Shown here: positions 16,627-24,555 of the stretch, one piece after another | Layout: each line of letters opens with the position of its first letter | Numbering within the stretch: the stretch's first letter is position 1 | DNA from: CADDZO01 sp035294145 | Lineage (GTDB): Bacteria > Chloroflexota > Dormibacteria > Dormibacterales > Dormibacteraceae | Reading direction: 5' to 3' | Assembly (NCBI GenBank): GCA_035294145.1 | Contig: DATGLL010000213.1 | Location: forward strand, 1-51,809 | DNA length: 51,809 bases | Position numbers and translations under genes: made by a program | Notes under the pieces: generated by a model | The model's database searches: none | Told to the model about the DNA's origin: nothing | The model's input: only the letters and a program-made list of their open reading frames with translations

Positions 16627-18294
16627 TCACGCCTGGGCCCCCTGCACGACCACCTCCTCGTACTTCACGTCGATTCGAGAGCCGAGCAGGGGCAGCACCG
16701 GCAGGGGGAAGGGATACTGACGGATGTTCACCGAGCGGACGTGGAGGGTGCGGAGGAGCTGCTGCTGAGCCGCCGACACCGGCTTGCCCGCCACCTCCCC
16801 CGCAACCGCGGCCGGGTCCAGCCGCGGGGCCACGAAACCGCTGGCGGTCCCGGTGAAGTCCAGATGCCCACCGCCGGAGGGCGTGACCGTGTACTGGGTC
16901 CGGACGGCGTCGCTGGTGAGCTGCTCGCCCTTCGGCACCCGCTGGGCGAGCTGGGCGGCGAAGGCCCGTTGCACGTCCTGGACCGAGTAGAAGTCACCCT
17001 CGACCTTGAGGGTCATGGTGGCGGTGAAGCTCGGCACCGCGTCGTTCACGTTGTGGTCGGTGGTGAACTGGGCGACGGTGAAGATCGGCGGGCTGGCGAA
17101 CCGCTCTCCCTGCCGGGTCTGCTGGCCGAGCTCGTCGAGCAGGTCCTGCTCCAGCTGCTGGCGCAGCAGCGAACGGGCCATGTCCAGGTCGTACTGCTGG
17201 ATGACGGTCTTCGTCTGCTCGTCGACACCGCCGCTGGTGGGCGAGGCGTTGGCCCCTTGGAGGCATCCGAACTGGTTGTCCTCGATCTGGGTGATCTGCC
17301 CGGCGCCCACGTTCCCGCGCTGGCCGGGCTGGGTGGCGACGATCGGGACCGTGGCCGTCGAGTCGGACTCGACGGTCGCATCGCCCACCTGGGCGAACTC
17401 GACGCCGTCGCTGGTCCGCAGGCGTTCCCCGGCCGGGATGTCGAGGGTGAAGGGGCAGGAGTTCTCGTAGGTGAACTCTCCCTGGGCCAGCGCGCCCCTG
17501 GTCACCTGCTGGCCAGTGGCCTGGGCGGTGGTGGACCGTGTCTTGTCCAGGGTCACCACCCGAACCGCGATCGGTCCCGACCCCGGCTGGGCGTGGATCT
17601 CCAAGTTGCTGGAGATGGGGCGGGTATCAGCCACCAACACCACGTCCGCGGAGGGCATGAGGAAGACGGTGCCCAGCAGCCCCAGCACCAACAGCACCAC
17701 CGAGCCGGCGTAGAGGGTGAGGGGGGGCAAGGAGAGGCGGGCGGCCGCCATCACCGGAACCCGCTGGGGAGCGGCGACTCGGACCCGCGGCCCCAGCGGC
17801 ACCGACGGCGAGATCGACTTCGCCCGGCCCGCGAGCCGCCCCACCATGTCGGCCAGCCGGGCGCCAGGGAGCGCCGCCTCCTCCGCCCGCACGCCGGCCG
17901 CCGGCACCACCGCCGGCCGTCCTGGGGCCGCCCCCGCCAGGCCAACCACCCGGGGGCCAGGCGTGGCCGGCCGGTTGCCCGGGGCCGCGGCCGCTGGCCT
18001 CGTCCCCGCCTGGCCCAGGGGGCGGAGCGGGCGCTCTGCGGAGGGCATCGCCCGGACGGTGAACCCGCCCTCCTCCGCCATCCGCAGCACGGCGGGGTCC
18101 GCGGATCGAACCGTCACCCGCTTCCCAAGGCGGGTGGCGTACTGACGGAGGAGCTGGAAGTTGAAGCGGCTCTGGGCGAAACGACAACGCGAGGGCAGCA
18201 CCAGCTCCACGTCCTCGGATGCCACTTGGCGAAGACGCTCGACGACGTTGGGGACGTCCTCGTCCGCCTCGACGACGATCGAGTCCACCGTCAT
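16627..18294 (-). CDS. Membrane-anchored baseplate-J-like protein with an N-terminal cytoplasmic domain
   Basis: A 555-aa protein with three parts. (1) Residues 1 to about 83 form an alpha/beta domain (VERLRQVASEDVELVLPS, then a segment around VTVRSADPAVLRMAEEGG) seen at the N-terminus of baseplate-J-like proteins of Chloroflexota and relatives. (2) A long Ala/Pro/Arg-rich linker (about 84-185) leads to one membrane helix (about 191-215, LTLYAGSVVLLVLGLLGTVF). (3) An extracytoplasmic beta-rich region follows, with FTLDIPAGERLRTSDGVEF and VPIVATQPGQRGNVGAGQI typical of the Baseplate_J fold, then about 250 residues of unassigned sequence. The ATG has an ideal GGAGGTGA 8 nt upstream. It lies downstream of an FtsA/PilM-like gene; no phage tail or type VI genes are near, so it is unlikely to be a phage baseplate. 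Function unknown. Confidence 0.82.
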   Translation of the reverse strand: MTVDSIVVEADEDVPNVVERLRQVASEDVELVLPSRCRFAQSRFNFQLLRQYATRLGKRVTVRSADPAVLRMAEEGGFTVRAMPSAERPLRPLGQAGTRPAAAAPGNRPATPGPRVVGLAGAAPGRPAVVPAAGVRAEEAALPGARLADMVGRLAGRAKSISPSVPLGPRVRVAAPQRVPVMAAARLSLPPLTLYAGSVVLLVLGLLGTVFLMPSADVVLVADTRPISSNLEIHAQPGSGPIAVRVVTLDKTRSTTAQATGQQVTRGALAQGEFTYENSCPFTLDIPAGERLRTSDGVEFAQVGDATVESDSTATVPIVATQPGQRGNVGAGQITQIEDNQFGCLQGANASPTSGGVDEQTKTVIQQYDLDMARSLLRQQLEQDLLDELGQQTRQGERFASPPIFTVAQFTTDHNVNDAVPSFTATMTLKVEGDFYSVQDVQRAFAAQLAQRVPKGEQLTSDAVRTQYTVTPSGGGHLDFTGTASGFVAPRLDPAAVAGEVAGKPVSAAQQQLLRTLHVRSVNIRQYPFPLPVLPLLGSRIDVKYEEVVVQGAQA

Positions 18295-18675
18295 CGGTCT
18301 GACTCACCTCCCAGCCGAGGCCCGGGCCGCCGCGGCCCCACGGGCGCCGACGGTCGAGGGGGCACCCCGGCGGGAGCGCCCACCCCGAGGCCATCCGCAT
18401 CCGGCCGGCCTCGCGCGTTCACCACGTGCCTCCGGAGATGCCGGGGTCCCAGCCGGCGAGGACGTCGGGGCGTCGGGCGACGCTCGACGCACCCTGGCGA
18501 CGCCAGGCATGGGTCCCGGCCGAGCGAGGGGGACGGGCGGCGGTCCAGCGGCGGAACGCCCGAGGCCCGACCTCCCGGGTCGGGCGCCGTGCCGGGGCCG
18601 GGCCATGCCGCCGAAGGACCCGGGCACCGGCACGGTGACGGCGCCAGGGACGAGCTGCCGGCCCGAGCTGGCCCT
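18295..18675 (-). other. 381-nt spacer with hairpins and two possible coupled micro-ORFs
   Basis: This stretch between the PilM-like and baseplate-J-like genes has no confident gene. Two perfect short hairpins are visible: an 8-bp stem with 5-nt loop at 18565-18585 and a 6-bp stem with 3-nt loop at 18493-18507. Two short minus-strand frames span it end to end: 18419-18679 (86 aa, ATGA overlap with the PilM-like stop) and 18291-18422 (43 aa, GTGA overlap with the former, GGAGG Shine-Dalgarno, TGA overlapping the next ATG). Their Arg/Pro/Gly-rich composition and high second-position GC argue against real proteins, so the region may equally be a structured mRNA segment. Confidence 0.35.
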
Positions 18676-19941
18676 TCATGACACCCTCATCCCCTTCAGG
18701 ACGCCCCGCATGACCGAGCTGACCTGATCCCGCTCCTCGGCCTCCACCCGGAGGGCATGGCTGGCCAGGCCCATGGGACCGACGTCCTGAGGTGAGGTCA
18801 GCTGGCCGGTCGTGTCCACCACCCCGCGCACGTCCGTCGGGCCGAGCAGGTAGGCGCGCGGCTGCTGGTCGAAGGGAAGCCCCTCCGCCCAGACCGCCCT
18901 GCCCAGCTCCTCCATCAGCTCGGGGACCAGGCTCCCCCCGCCGCAGACGTAGAGGTCCGGGGGCAGGAGCTCCCCTCGAGCCAGCTCGCGCAGGCACAGG
19001 GCGAGCGCCTGGAGCAGCACCTCCACGTCGGCCATCAGCAGCTGGGTCACCACGTACTCCTCGTCCGGGGCGAGCAGGCCCTCCGAGTGACGGAGCTTGC
19101 GCGCCTCCGCCTCCTGGTAGCTCAGGCCCATCTCGGCCCCCAACCGACGGGTGAAGGTCTGACCGCCCAGGTTGAACATGCGAACGCCCTCCACCCCGCC
19201 GCCACGGAGCAACGCGACGTTGGTGGTGCCGCCGCCGATGTCGACGAAGATCCCACCCCGCTCCCACAGCTCATCGTCGGCCGTCGCCCTGGCGAGGGCA
19301 TAGGGCTGGGAGACGACCGCCGCCAGCTCCAGGTCGAGCTCCCGAGCGACCGCCTCGATGGCACGCACGTGCGAAGCCGGGGCAAAGGTGTTGAACACCG
19401 TCAGCTCCAGGTTGCGCCCTTGGAAGCCGACCGGGCTGGTCACGGGGTAGCCATCGATCCGGACCTGGGTGATCGCCGACTGGACAAGGCGCACCTCGCC
19501 CACCTCACCGTAGGCGCGCTCCATCTCCAGCAGGTGCTGGGCCTCACGCAGCGCCCGGTGCTCCACCAGCTGGAGCATGCTCTTCAGCTCCGCCTCCCGG
19601 ACCCGCTCGGCAGGGCGCTCTCGGGGGTAGGTGATCGAGGAGGAGAAGCCCCTGACCAGCTCGCCGGCGATGCCGACCACGGCCTGCCCCGGCACCGTCC
19701 CCGCCATGTCCTCGGCCGCCTCCAGGGCGCGATTGCAAGCCTCGATCACCAAGCCCACGTCAGCGATCACCCCGCCCACGAGCGCGTCAGGGTGTTGAGG
19801 CTCCCGGCTCACCCCCAGGATCACCCCGTGCGTCGCCTCCCGGCGAACCACCAGGGCCTTGACCAGATCGGTGCCGATGTCGAGAACGGTGAAGTGGCGG
19901 TAGTAGTCATCCCGGGTCCTGAGGAACCTGAACTGGGTCAC
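18676..19941 (-). CDS. FtsA/PilM-like actin-fold ATPase
   Basis: A 421-aa protein of the actin/Hsp70 superfamily. Phosphate-1 loop is VLDIGTDLVKALVV (about 19-32), phosphate-2 GIFVDIGGGTTNVALLRGG (230-248), and the adenosine motif VCGGGSLVPELMEEL (332-346). The region FNTFAPASHVRAIEAVARELDLE looks like the FtsA 1C/SHS2 region. Such proteins are cytoplasmic ATPases of division (FtsA) or of type IV pilus inner-membrane platforms (PilM). No ftsZ or pilN/O genes are here, so I leave the choice open. The GTG start overlaps the alaS stop by 4 nt and has GGAGG 9 nt upstream. The same frame stays open far upstream antisense-like through alaS, but that part is a GC-rich shadow. Confidence 0.85.
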   Translation of the reverse strand: MTQFRFLRTRDDYYRHFTVLDIGTDLVKALVVRREATHGVILGVSREPQHPDALVGGVIADVGLVIEACNRALEAAEDMAGTVPGQAVVGIAGELVRGFSSSITYPRERPAERVREAELKSMLQLVEHRALREAQHLLEMERAYGEVGEVRLVQSAITQVRIDGYPVTSPVGFQGRNLELTVFNTFAPASHVRAIEAVARELDLELAAVVSQPYALARATADDELWERGGIFVDIGGGTTNVALLRGGGVEGVRMFNLGGQTFTRRLGAEMGLSYQEAEARKLRHSEGLLAPDEEYVVTQLLMADVEVLLQALALCLRELARGELLPPDLYVCGGGSLVPELMEELGRAVWAEGLPFDQQPRAYLLGPTDVRGVVDTTGQLTSPQDVGPMGLASHALRVEAEERDQVSSVMRGVLKGMRVS

Positions 19942-22475
19942 CGCAGGGCCGCCTCCAGCTCCTGGAAGGCCTCGGCCGCCGGCCTGGTCAGCCGGCCCTG
20001 GGCGAGCTCGGGCCGACCGCCGCCCCGACCCAGCACCCTGGCCAGCTGGTGGGCGGGGTGGCGCGGGGCCAGGTCCCGGGAGACCTTGACCACGAAGTTG
20101 GAGTCGCCGGCGACGGCGACCACCCCGCTCCCGCCCAGTGTCTCCAGGTACCGGTCTGCCCAGCCACGCAGATCCTCCATCCCCTGCGCCGGGACCTCCT
20201 CGGCCACCAAGGGCACGCTCGCCGGACGCCGCCGCACGCCGGCCCCACGGATGCGGCTCAGGCGAAGCTCGTCGCGCAACCGCTCCGCCTGGCGCTCCGC
20301 CTCCCTCAGCTGCCGACGCAGTTCGGCGACCCGCTCCCCGACCTGCTCCGGCGCCACCCCCAACGAGCGGGCCAGCTCGTCCAGCAGGCCAAGACGGCGT
20401 CGGAGCAGGCGCTCGGCCGCTTCCCCGACCACCATCTCGATCCGCCGCAACCCCTGGCCAACGCTGGTCTCCGAGGTGATCAGGGCCAACCCGACGTCGG
20501 CGGTGGTGGGGCAGTGGGTGCCGCCGCAGAACTCGCAGCTCCAGTCCCCGAAGCAGACCACGCGCACCTGGTCCCCGTACCTCTCGTCGAACAGGTGGGT
20601 CGCGCCCGTCGCCACCGCCTGCTCGTACGGCAGCACCTGGGCATGGAAAGGAAGCGCCGCCCGCACCTGCTCGTTCACCCGGGCCGAGAGCCGCTCGAGC
20701 TCCTCCGGACGCAACGGGCGCTCGAGCGGGAAATCGAAGGTGGTGCGATCCGGCCCCACCCACGAGCCCCGCTGCAGGTTGCGGCGCCCGAGCAGCTCCT
20801 CGAGTGCGCGGTTGAGCAGGTGGGTGGCCGTGTGGTGCCGGGCGATCTGGCGTCGACGGGCGGCGTCGACCGCCGCCGCCACCCGATCGCCGACGCGGAG
20901 ACGGCCGACCGTCACCCGGCCCAGGTGCGCCACCACCCCCTCCAGCGGTCGCTGGGTGTCCTCGACCCGGATCTCGCCCCGGGGGCCGGTCAGCCGGCCA
21001 GCGTCCCCGATCTGGCCGCCCGACTCGGCGTAGAAGGGCGTTCGGTCGAGGTAGGCCTCCACCTCGTCGCCCTCCGCCACCTCGTCCACGGGCTGACCGT
21101 CCCGCCGCAGGGCCAGGACCGTGGCCTCCGCCTCCAGCTGCTCGTAGCCCACGAACTCCGACGTTGGCAGGGAACGCACATCGGCCCAGTGGAACCGGCG
21201 CCCGCGGCGCGAGCGCTCCCGTTGCTCGGCCATGGCCGCCGCGAACCCCTCCTCGTCCACGGTGAGCCCTCGCTCCGCGGCCAGTTCCCGAGTCATCTCC
21301 AGCGGGAAGCCGAAGGTGTCGTGCAGCCGGAAGGCCTCCGCCCCGGGGAGCTCTCCCGTGGCGCGGGCGGCCAGCTGCTCGAACAGCTCCATGCCTCGCT
21401 CCAGGGTGCGGCTGAAGGCCTCCTGCTCGGCCGCGATCCCGGCCCGGACGTCGGCCTCCCGGGCGGTCAGGTAGGGATACCGGTCCCGCATCGCCTCCAC
21501 CACCATCGCCACGCCGTCGGCCAGCGGCCTCGTCAGGCCGATTCGCCGGGCGTGAAGGGCGGCTCGGCGGATCATCCGTCGCAGCACGTAGCCGCGCCCC
21601 TCGTTGGCGGGGTGCACGCCGTCGGCGAGCACGAAGGTGGCGGCACGCAGGTGATCGGCGATCACCCGCTCCGAGACCGTCGAGCGCTGGCTGGAGGCGT
21701 CCCGGATGAAGCTCAGCAGGGGGAGGAAGAGATCGGTCTCGAACACGCTCCCCACCCCCTGCAGGATGGCCGCGATCCGCTCCAGCCCCATCCCGGTGTC
21801 GATGCCGGGCCGGGCCAGCGGGGGCAGGCTGCCGTCGGGCTGGCGGTCGAACTGGGGGAAGACCAGGTTCCAGAACTCCAGGAAGCGGTCGCAGTGGTCC
21901 GGCTGGCAGTCCTCCCGGCCGCACCCATGGTCCGGCCCCCGGTCCCACCAGAGCTCCGAGTCGGGGCCGCAGGGGCCGAGGTCGAGCCCCCACCAGTTGT
22001 CCTCCCGCTGGTAGATCCACTCCGCCCGCACCCCGGTCTCCCGTCGCCAGATCTCCCGCGCCTCCTCGTCGCTGGGATGGGTCGTCACCCTGATCCGCTC
22101 CGGGGGCAAGCCGAGCCCCAGGCGGCCGTCGGTCACCAGCTCCCACGCCCAGGGGATGGCCCGCTCCTTGAAGTAGGCACCGGTGGGGGCGAAGTTCCCC
22201 AGCATCTCGAAGAAGGTCATGTGCCGGTCGGTGCGACCGACCTGCTCCAGGTCACCGGTGCGCAGGCACCGCTGGCATGAGGCGAGGCGGGGATGCGGCG
22301 GTGGCCGCAGGCCCTGGTAGTAGGGCTGCAGGGGCTGCATGCCCGCGGAGATGAAAAGGGTGGTCGGGTCGTCCGCCGGCACCAGCGGCGCGCTCTCCAG
22401 CACGAGGTGGTCCCGGTCCTGGAAGTAGCGCAGGAAACGTCGTCTGATCTCGTGTCCGGTCACCGGATCTGGCAC
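19938..22475 (-). CDS. alaS: Alanyl-tRNA synthetase
   Basis: An 845-aa class II synthetase with all AlaRS parts. The catalytic core includes FFEMLGNFAPTGAYFKERAIPWAWE and GMGLERIAAILQG; the tRNA-recognition domain follows; the editing domain has HHTATHLLNRAL and CGGTHCPTTADVG with the zinc ligands; the C-Ala region carries a coiled coil (Arg/Glu-rich around residues 690-740). Length is slightly below E. coli AlaRS (876). The GTG start at 22475 has no Shine-Dalgarno; an AT-rich TAAACT immediately precedes it. It is 38 nt downstream of the sigma-factor gene and translationally coupled to the PilM-like gene after it. Confidence 0.96.
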   Translation of the reverse strand: MPDPVTGHEIRRRFLRYFQDRDHLVLESAPLVPADDPTTLFISAGMQPLQPYYQGLRPPPHPRLASCQRCLRTGDLEQVGRTDRHMTFFEMLGNFAPTGAYFKERAIPWAWELVTDGRLGLGLPPERIRVTTHPSDEEAREIWRRETGVRAEWIYQREDNWWGLDLGPCGPDSELWWDRGPDHGCGREDCQPDHCDRFLEFWNLVFPQFDRQPDGSLPPLARPGIDTGMGLERIAAILQGVGSVFETDLFLPLLSFIRDASSQRSTVSERVIADHLRAATFVLADGVHPANEGRGYVLRRMIRRAALHARRIGLTRPLADGVAMVVEAMRDRYPYLTAREADVRAGIAAEQEAFSRTLERGMELFEQLAARATGELPGAEAFRLHDTFGFPLEMTRELAAERGLTVDEEGFAAAMAEQRERSRRGRRFHWADVRSLPTSEFVGYEQLEAEATVLALRRDGQPVDEVAEGDEVEAYLDRTPFYAESGGQIGDAGRLTGPRGEIRVEDTQRPLEGVVAHLGRVTVGRLRVGDRVAAAVDAARRRQIARHHTATHLLNRALEELLGRRNLQRGSWVGPDRTTFDFPLERPLRPEELERLSARVNEQVRAALPFHAQVLPYEQAVATGATHLFDERYGDQVRVVCFGDWSCEFCGGTHCPTTADVGLALITSETSVGQGLRRIEMVVGEAAERLLRRRLGLLDELARSLGVAPEQVGERVAELRRQLREAERQAERLRDELRLSRIRGAGVRRRPASVPLVAEEVPAQGMEDLRGWADRYLETLGGSGVVAVAGDSNFVVKVSRDLAPRHPAHQLARVLGRGGGRPELAQGRLTRPAAEAFQELEAALR

Positions 22476-22513
22476 AGTTTAGAGCCTGGGCGAAGGGAAG
22501 CGCCGACCGCGGC

Positions 22514-23326
22514 CTACTCCGGGCCCAGCGACTCCCGGAGGTGCTCGAGCGCGGCCCGCTGGAGCCGGGAGACGTGCATCTGGCTGATGCCCAGTCGCTT
22601 GGCCACCTCCGACTGGGACATCTCGTCGAAGAACCGCATGATCATGATCCGGCGCTCGCGCTCGTTCAGGTGCTGCATGGCCCGGGCCAGCACCTCGCGC
22701 ATCTCCACGCGATCCAGGTTCGGGTCCTCCTCCCCGACCGCCTCGCCGAGCTGACGGCCGTTCTCCTCATCGCCGCCCATGGCGGCGTCGATGGAGAGCG
22801 GGGTCAAGGCCGTGCTCATCTCCATCGCCTCCAGGACCTCGTCCGGCAGCACCCCCAGCCGTCGGGCCACCTCGGCCACGGTGGGCTGTCGGCCGAGCTC
22901 GTTCTTCATCTCCTCGTTGAGCCGGACGACCTGCTGGTGCAGCTCCTGGAGGCGGCGGGGGAAGCGCATGGCCCAGCCCTTATCCCGGAAGTAGCGACGG
23001 ATCTCGCCCAGGATGGTGGGGGTGGCGAAGGTCGTGAACTCGTTCCCCAGGCTAGGCTCGAAGCGATCGATGGCCTTGATCAGGCCCAAGAACCCGACCT
23101 GGACGATGTCCTCCAGCGGCTCGCCCCGGTTCTGGAAGCGCCGGGCGAGGAAGTGGACCAGGCTCTCGTAGGCAGCGACCAGCTGCCCCCGGATACGGTC
23201 GCGCTCCTCGGGGTCGTCGGACTCGCGGTAGCGCTGGTGGAGGCGACGCAGCTCGTCCCGGGACAAGGCGCCGGTCGTGTGGACGACCTGGTCTTCCCGC
23301 GCAGGTTGGGTTCCCACTCGGCTCAA
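22514..23326 (-). CDS. SigB/SigF/SigG-family RNA polymerase sigma factor
   Basis: A 270-aa sigma-70 group 3 factor. Region 2 includes LVHFLARRFQNRGEPLEDIVQVGFLGL (about 55-81) and FTTFATPTILGEIRRYFRDKGW (about 97-118). Region 3 includes VAEVARRLGVLPDEVLEAM, and region 4 ERERRIMIMRFFDEMSQSEVAKRLGIS with the HTH near the C-terminus. This is the general-stress/sporulation class (SigB of Bacillus, SigF of Mycobacterium). The TTG start overlaps the stop of the anti-sigma-like gene (TTGA), so synthesis is coupled to its partner. A SigF/SigB-type promoter lies 1.2 kb upstream, in front of the first gene of the cassette, suggesting autoregulation. Confidence 0.93.
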   Translation of the reverse strand: MSRVGTQPAREDQVVHTTGALSRDELRRLHQRYRESDDPEERDRIRGQLVAAYESLVHFLARRFQNRGEPLEDIVQVGFLGLIKAIDRFEPSLGNEFTTFATPTILGEIRRYFRDKGWAMRFPRRLQELHQQVVRLNEEMKNELGRQPTVAEVARRLGVLPDEVLEAMEMSTALTPLSIDAAMGGDEENGRQLGEAVGEEDPNLDRVEMREVLARAMQHLNERERRIMIMRFFDEMSQSEVAKRLGISQMHVSRLQRAALEHLRESLGPE

Positions 23327-23808
23327 CTGATCAAGTACTTCACCATTCGATAACGGATGTGGCGGCTCCCGGCATCCACCTGGTGGCGGAAATCATCGAC
23401 GAAGAGCCGAATCATGTCCCGGGCCAGGGCGCGGGTCGCCTCCTCCAACTCCGCTCCGGTCGGGGGCGGCAGCCTCCGGGTCGGCGAGGGACCGATCTCC
23501 GGGGCCACCCGCTCCACCGGGAGCCCGTCGCGAGCGTTGGGCGCGATCGCCTCGACCTCGACCGCCAGCCCCCGATCGGTGGGAGAGAACGTCACCTTGA
23601 CGGTGGCACCGTCCCCCCAGGTCTCCTCCGCCGTCTCGATCACGTTGGCGCAGGCCTGCACCACCGCGATCGCCAGCTCGTCGATCTCGTCCAGACCGAA
23701 CCCGAGCTGACCGCCCAGGGATGTGGCCACCCGCTTGGCGACGCCGATGTACTCGTCCCGGGCCGGGATCTTGAGCTCGGCGAGCTCGGAGTAGACCACC
23801 TCAGGCAT
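23323..23808 (-). CDS. RsbW-like anti-sigma factor (degenerate GHKL ATPase)
   Basis: A 161-aa protein starting at ATG 23808, which has a GGGAGGGGG Shine-Dalgarno. N-terminal VVYSELAELKIPARDEYIGVAKRVATSL and the helix LDEIDELAIAVVQACANVIETA align in pattern with RsbW/SpoIIAB anti-sigma kinases. Two catalytic features are altered. The N-box glutamate (EACxN in active kinases) is glutamine (QACAN), and the G1 motif (DxGxG) is absent, replaced by IAPNARDG and a Pro-rich insert. The C-terminus ends with LARDMIRLFVDDFRHQ. I infer that it binds the sigma factor encoded immediately downstream (TTGA overlap) without kinase activity. No RsbV-type antagonist is in the window. Confidence 0.8.
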   Translation of the reverse strand: MPEVVYSELAELKIPARDEYIGVAKRVATSLGGQLGFGLDEIDELAIAVVQACANVIETAEETWGDGATVKVTFSPTDRGLAVEVEAIAPNARDGLPVERVAPEIGPSPTRRLPPPTGAELEEATRALARDMIRLFVDDFRHQVDAGSRHIRYRMVKYLIS

Positions 23809-24088
23809 CGTCCCCCTCCCGACGCGGCATCGTCTCGGCGGGAGCCTCGGCCAGCTCGCGACGTCGCCGCCGAGCCGCCTCAACCCCCTCCGCCAGCGCT
23901 CGCCGTAGCGGCCCCTCTGCCCCGCCGGCGACGCGTCGCGCCGAGCTGGTGAGCTCGATCGTGCGCGTGCGGAGGTGCTCCACGCGATCCCGGCCAGGCC
24001 CTGAGGCGAGGTACGCCCCCGCCACCAACCCCAGGGCGAAGCCGACGATCACCCCCCACCCGAATCCATCGTCCTTTCTATTTGCCAT
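23801..24088 (-). CDS. YtxH-domain membrane protein
   Basis: A 95-aa protein with one N-terminal glycine-rich membrane helix (FGWGVIVGFALGLVAGAYLA, about 9-28). A basic, Ala-rich amphipathic tail (about 30-90) follows. This is the YtxH/general-stress family pattern; Bacillus YtxH is under SigB control. A textbook AGGAGGT Shine-Dalgarno lies 7 nt before the ATG. It overlaps the DUF948 gene by 11 nt and the anti-sigma gene by 8 nt, so the four genes form one coupled unit. A structural or scaffolding role at the membrane is likely; the mechanism is unknown. Confidence 0.85.
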   Translation of the reverse strand: MANRKDDGFGWGVIVGFALGLVAGAYLASGPGRDRVEHLRTRTIELTSSARRVAGGAEGPLRRALAEGVEAARRRRRELAEAPAETMPRREGDDA

Positions 24089-24473
24089 CGGGCAGACCTC
24101 CTGTCGGTCGTTCCTCGGGGCCTGCGAGCAGCGCGCGTGCCAGACTCCGGACGCCGACCTTCACCCCGTGCAGGGCAGCCAGGGTGGAGCGTGAGGCCTC
24201 TTGCCAGGAGGCCGCCGTCGCCCGGCCCAGCCGGGCGACCCCCTCACCCCCGATTTGGAGGGCCAGGCTCACCCCTCCTGTGATGTCGTTCACGTTGCCC
24301 AGGCTGTCACGCACCTCCGGGGTCACCTCTCGAATCGCCTCGTCCGCTGCGAGCAGGGTGTCCTCCAGCACCACCAGCACTCGGTGCAGCCGGCGCAGCA
24401 CCAGGCATAAGGCCGCCGCCACCAGCAGCGAGCTGATCCCGAGCGCAAGCCAGAGGAACTCCAGAAAACCCAT
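24078..24473 (-). CDS. DUF948-domain membrane protein
   Basis: A 131-aa protein with one N-terminal membrane helix (FLWLALGISSLLVAAALCLVL, about 5-25). A predicted helical region (VLVVLEDTLLAADEAIREVTPEVRDSLGN) of the DUF948 type follows. DUF948 and YtxH proteins commonly occur as pairs in stress-responsive operons of Gram-positive-type bacteria. It is the first gene of the cassette that ends with the sigma factor. The start ATG has no Shine-Dalgarno and follows a GGGTAG -10 element by only 7 nt, so its mRNA may be leaderless. Confidence 0.83.
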   Translation of the reverse strand: MGFLEFLWLALGISSLLVAAALCLVLRRLHRVLVVLEDTLLAADEAIREVTPEVRDSLGNVNDITGGVSLALQIGGEGVARLGRATAASWQEASRSTLAALHGVKVGVRSLARALLAGPEERPTGGLPDGK

Positions 24474-24480
24474 GTATCAC

Positions 24481-24507
24481 CTACCCTCAGCGACAGCCCG
24501 GTCAAAC
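24481..24507 (-). promoter_or_regulatory. SigF/SigB-type promoter for the DUF948-YtxH-RsbW-sigma operon
   Basis: On the minus strand, GTTT (24507-24504) is followed after exactly 17 nt by GGGTAG (24486-24481). The mycobacterial SigF consensus is GTTT-N15-17-GGGTA and the Bacillus SigB consensus is GTTTAA-N12-14-GGGTAT. The operon's last gene encodes a sigma factor of that class, so positive autoregulation is the natural inference. The predicted transcription start falls within a few nt of the DUF948 ATG at 24473. Confidence 0.65.
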
Positions 24508-24555
24508 CCGTCCACATCCGCCTCCACTGACCCGGACGGACCGGCCACGGTAGCG

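Noticed and set aside
16627..18294. Phage or type VI secretion baseplate gene
   Set aside because: Despite Baseplate_J-like sequence, the protein has a membrane anchor and cytoplasmic domain, and no tail, sheath or lysis genes are nearby.
19942..22146. Upstream 735-codon extension of the PilM-like frame
   Set aside because: It lies inside alaS in another frame, is Arg/Gly/Pro-rich, and the recognisable protein starts at the GTG that overlaps the alaS stop.
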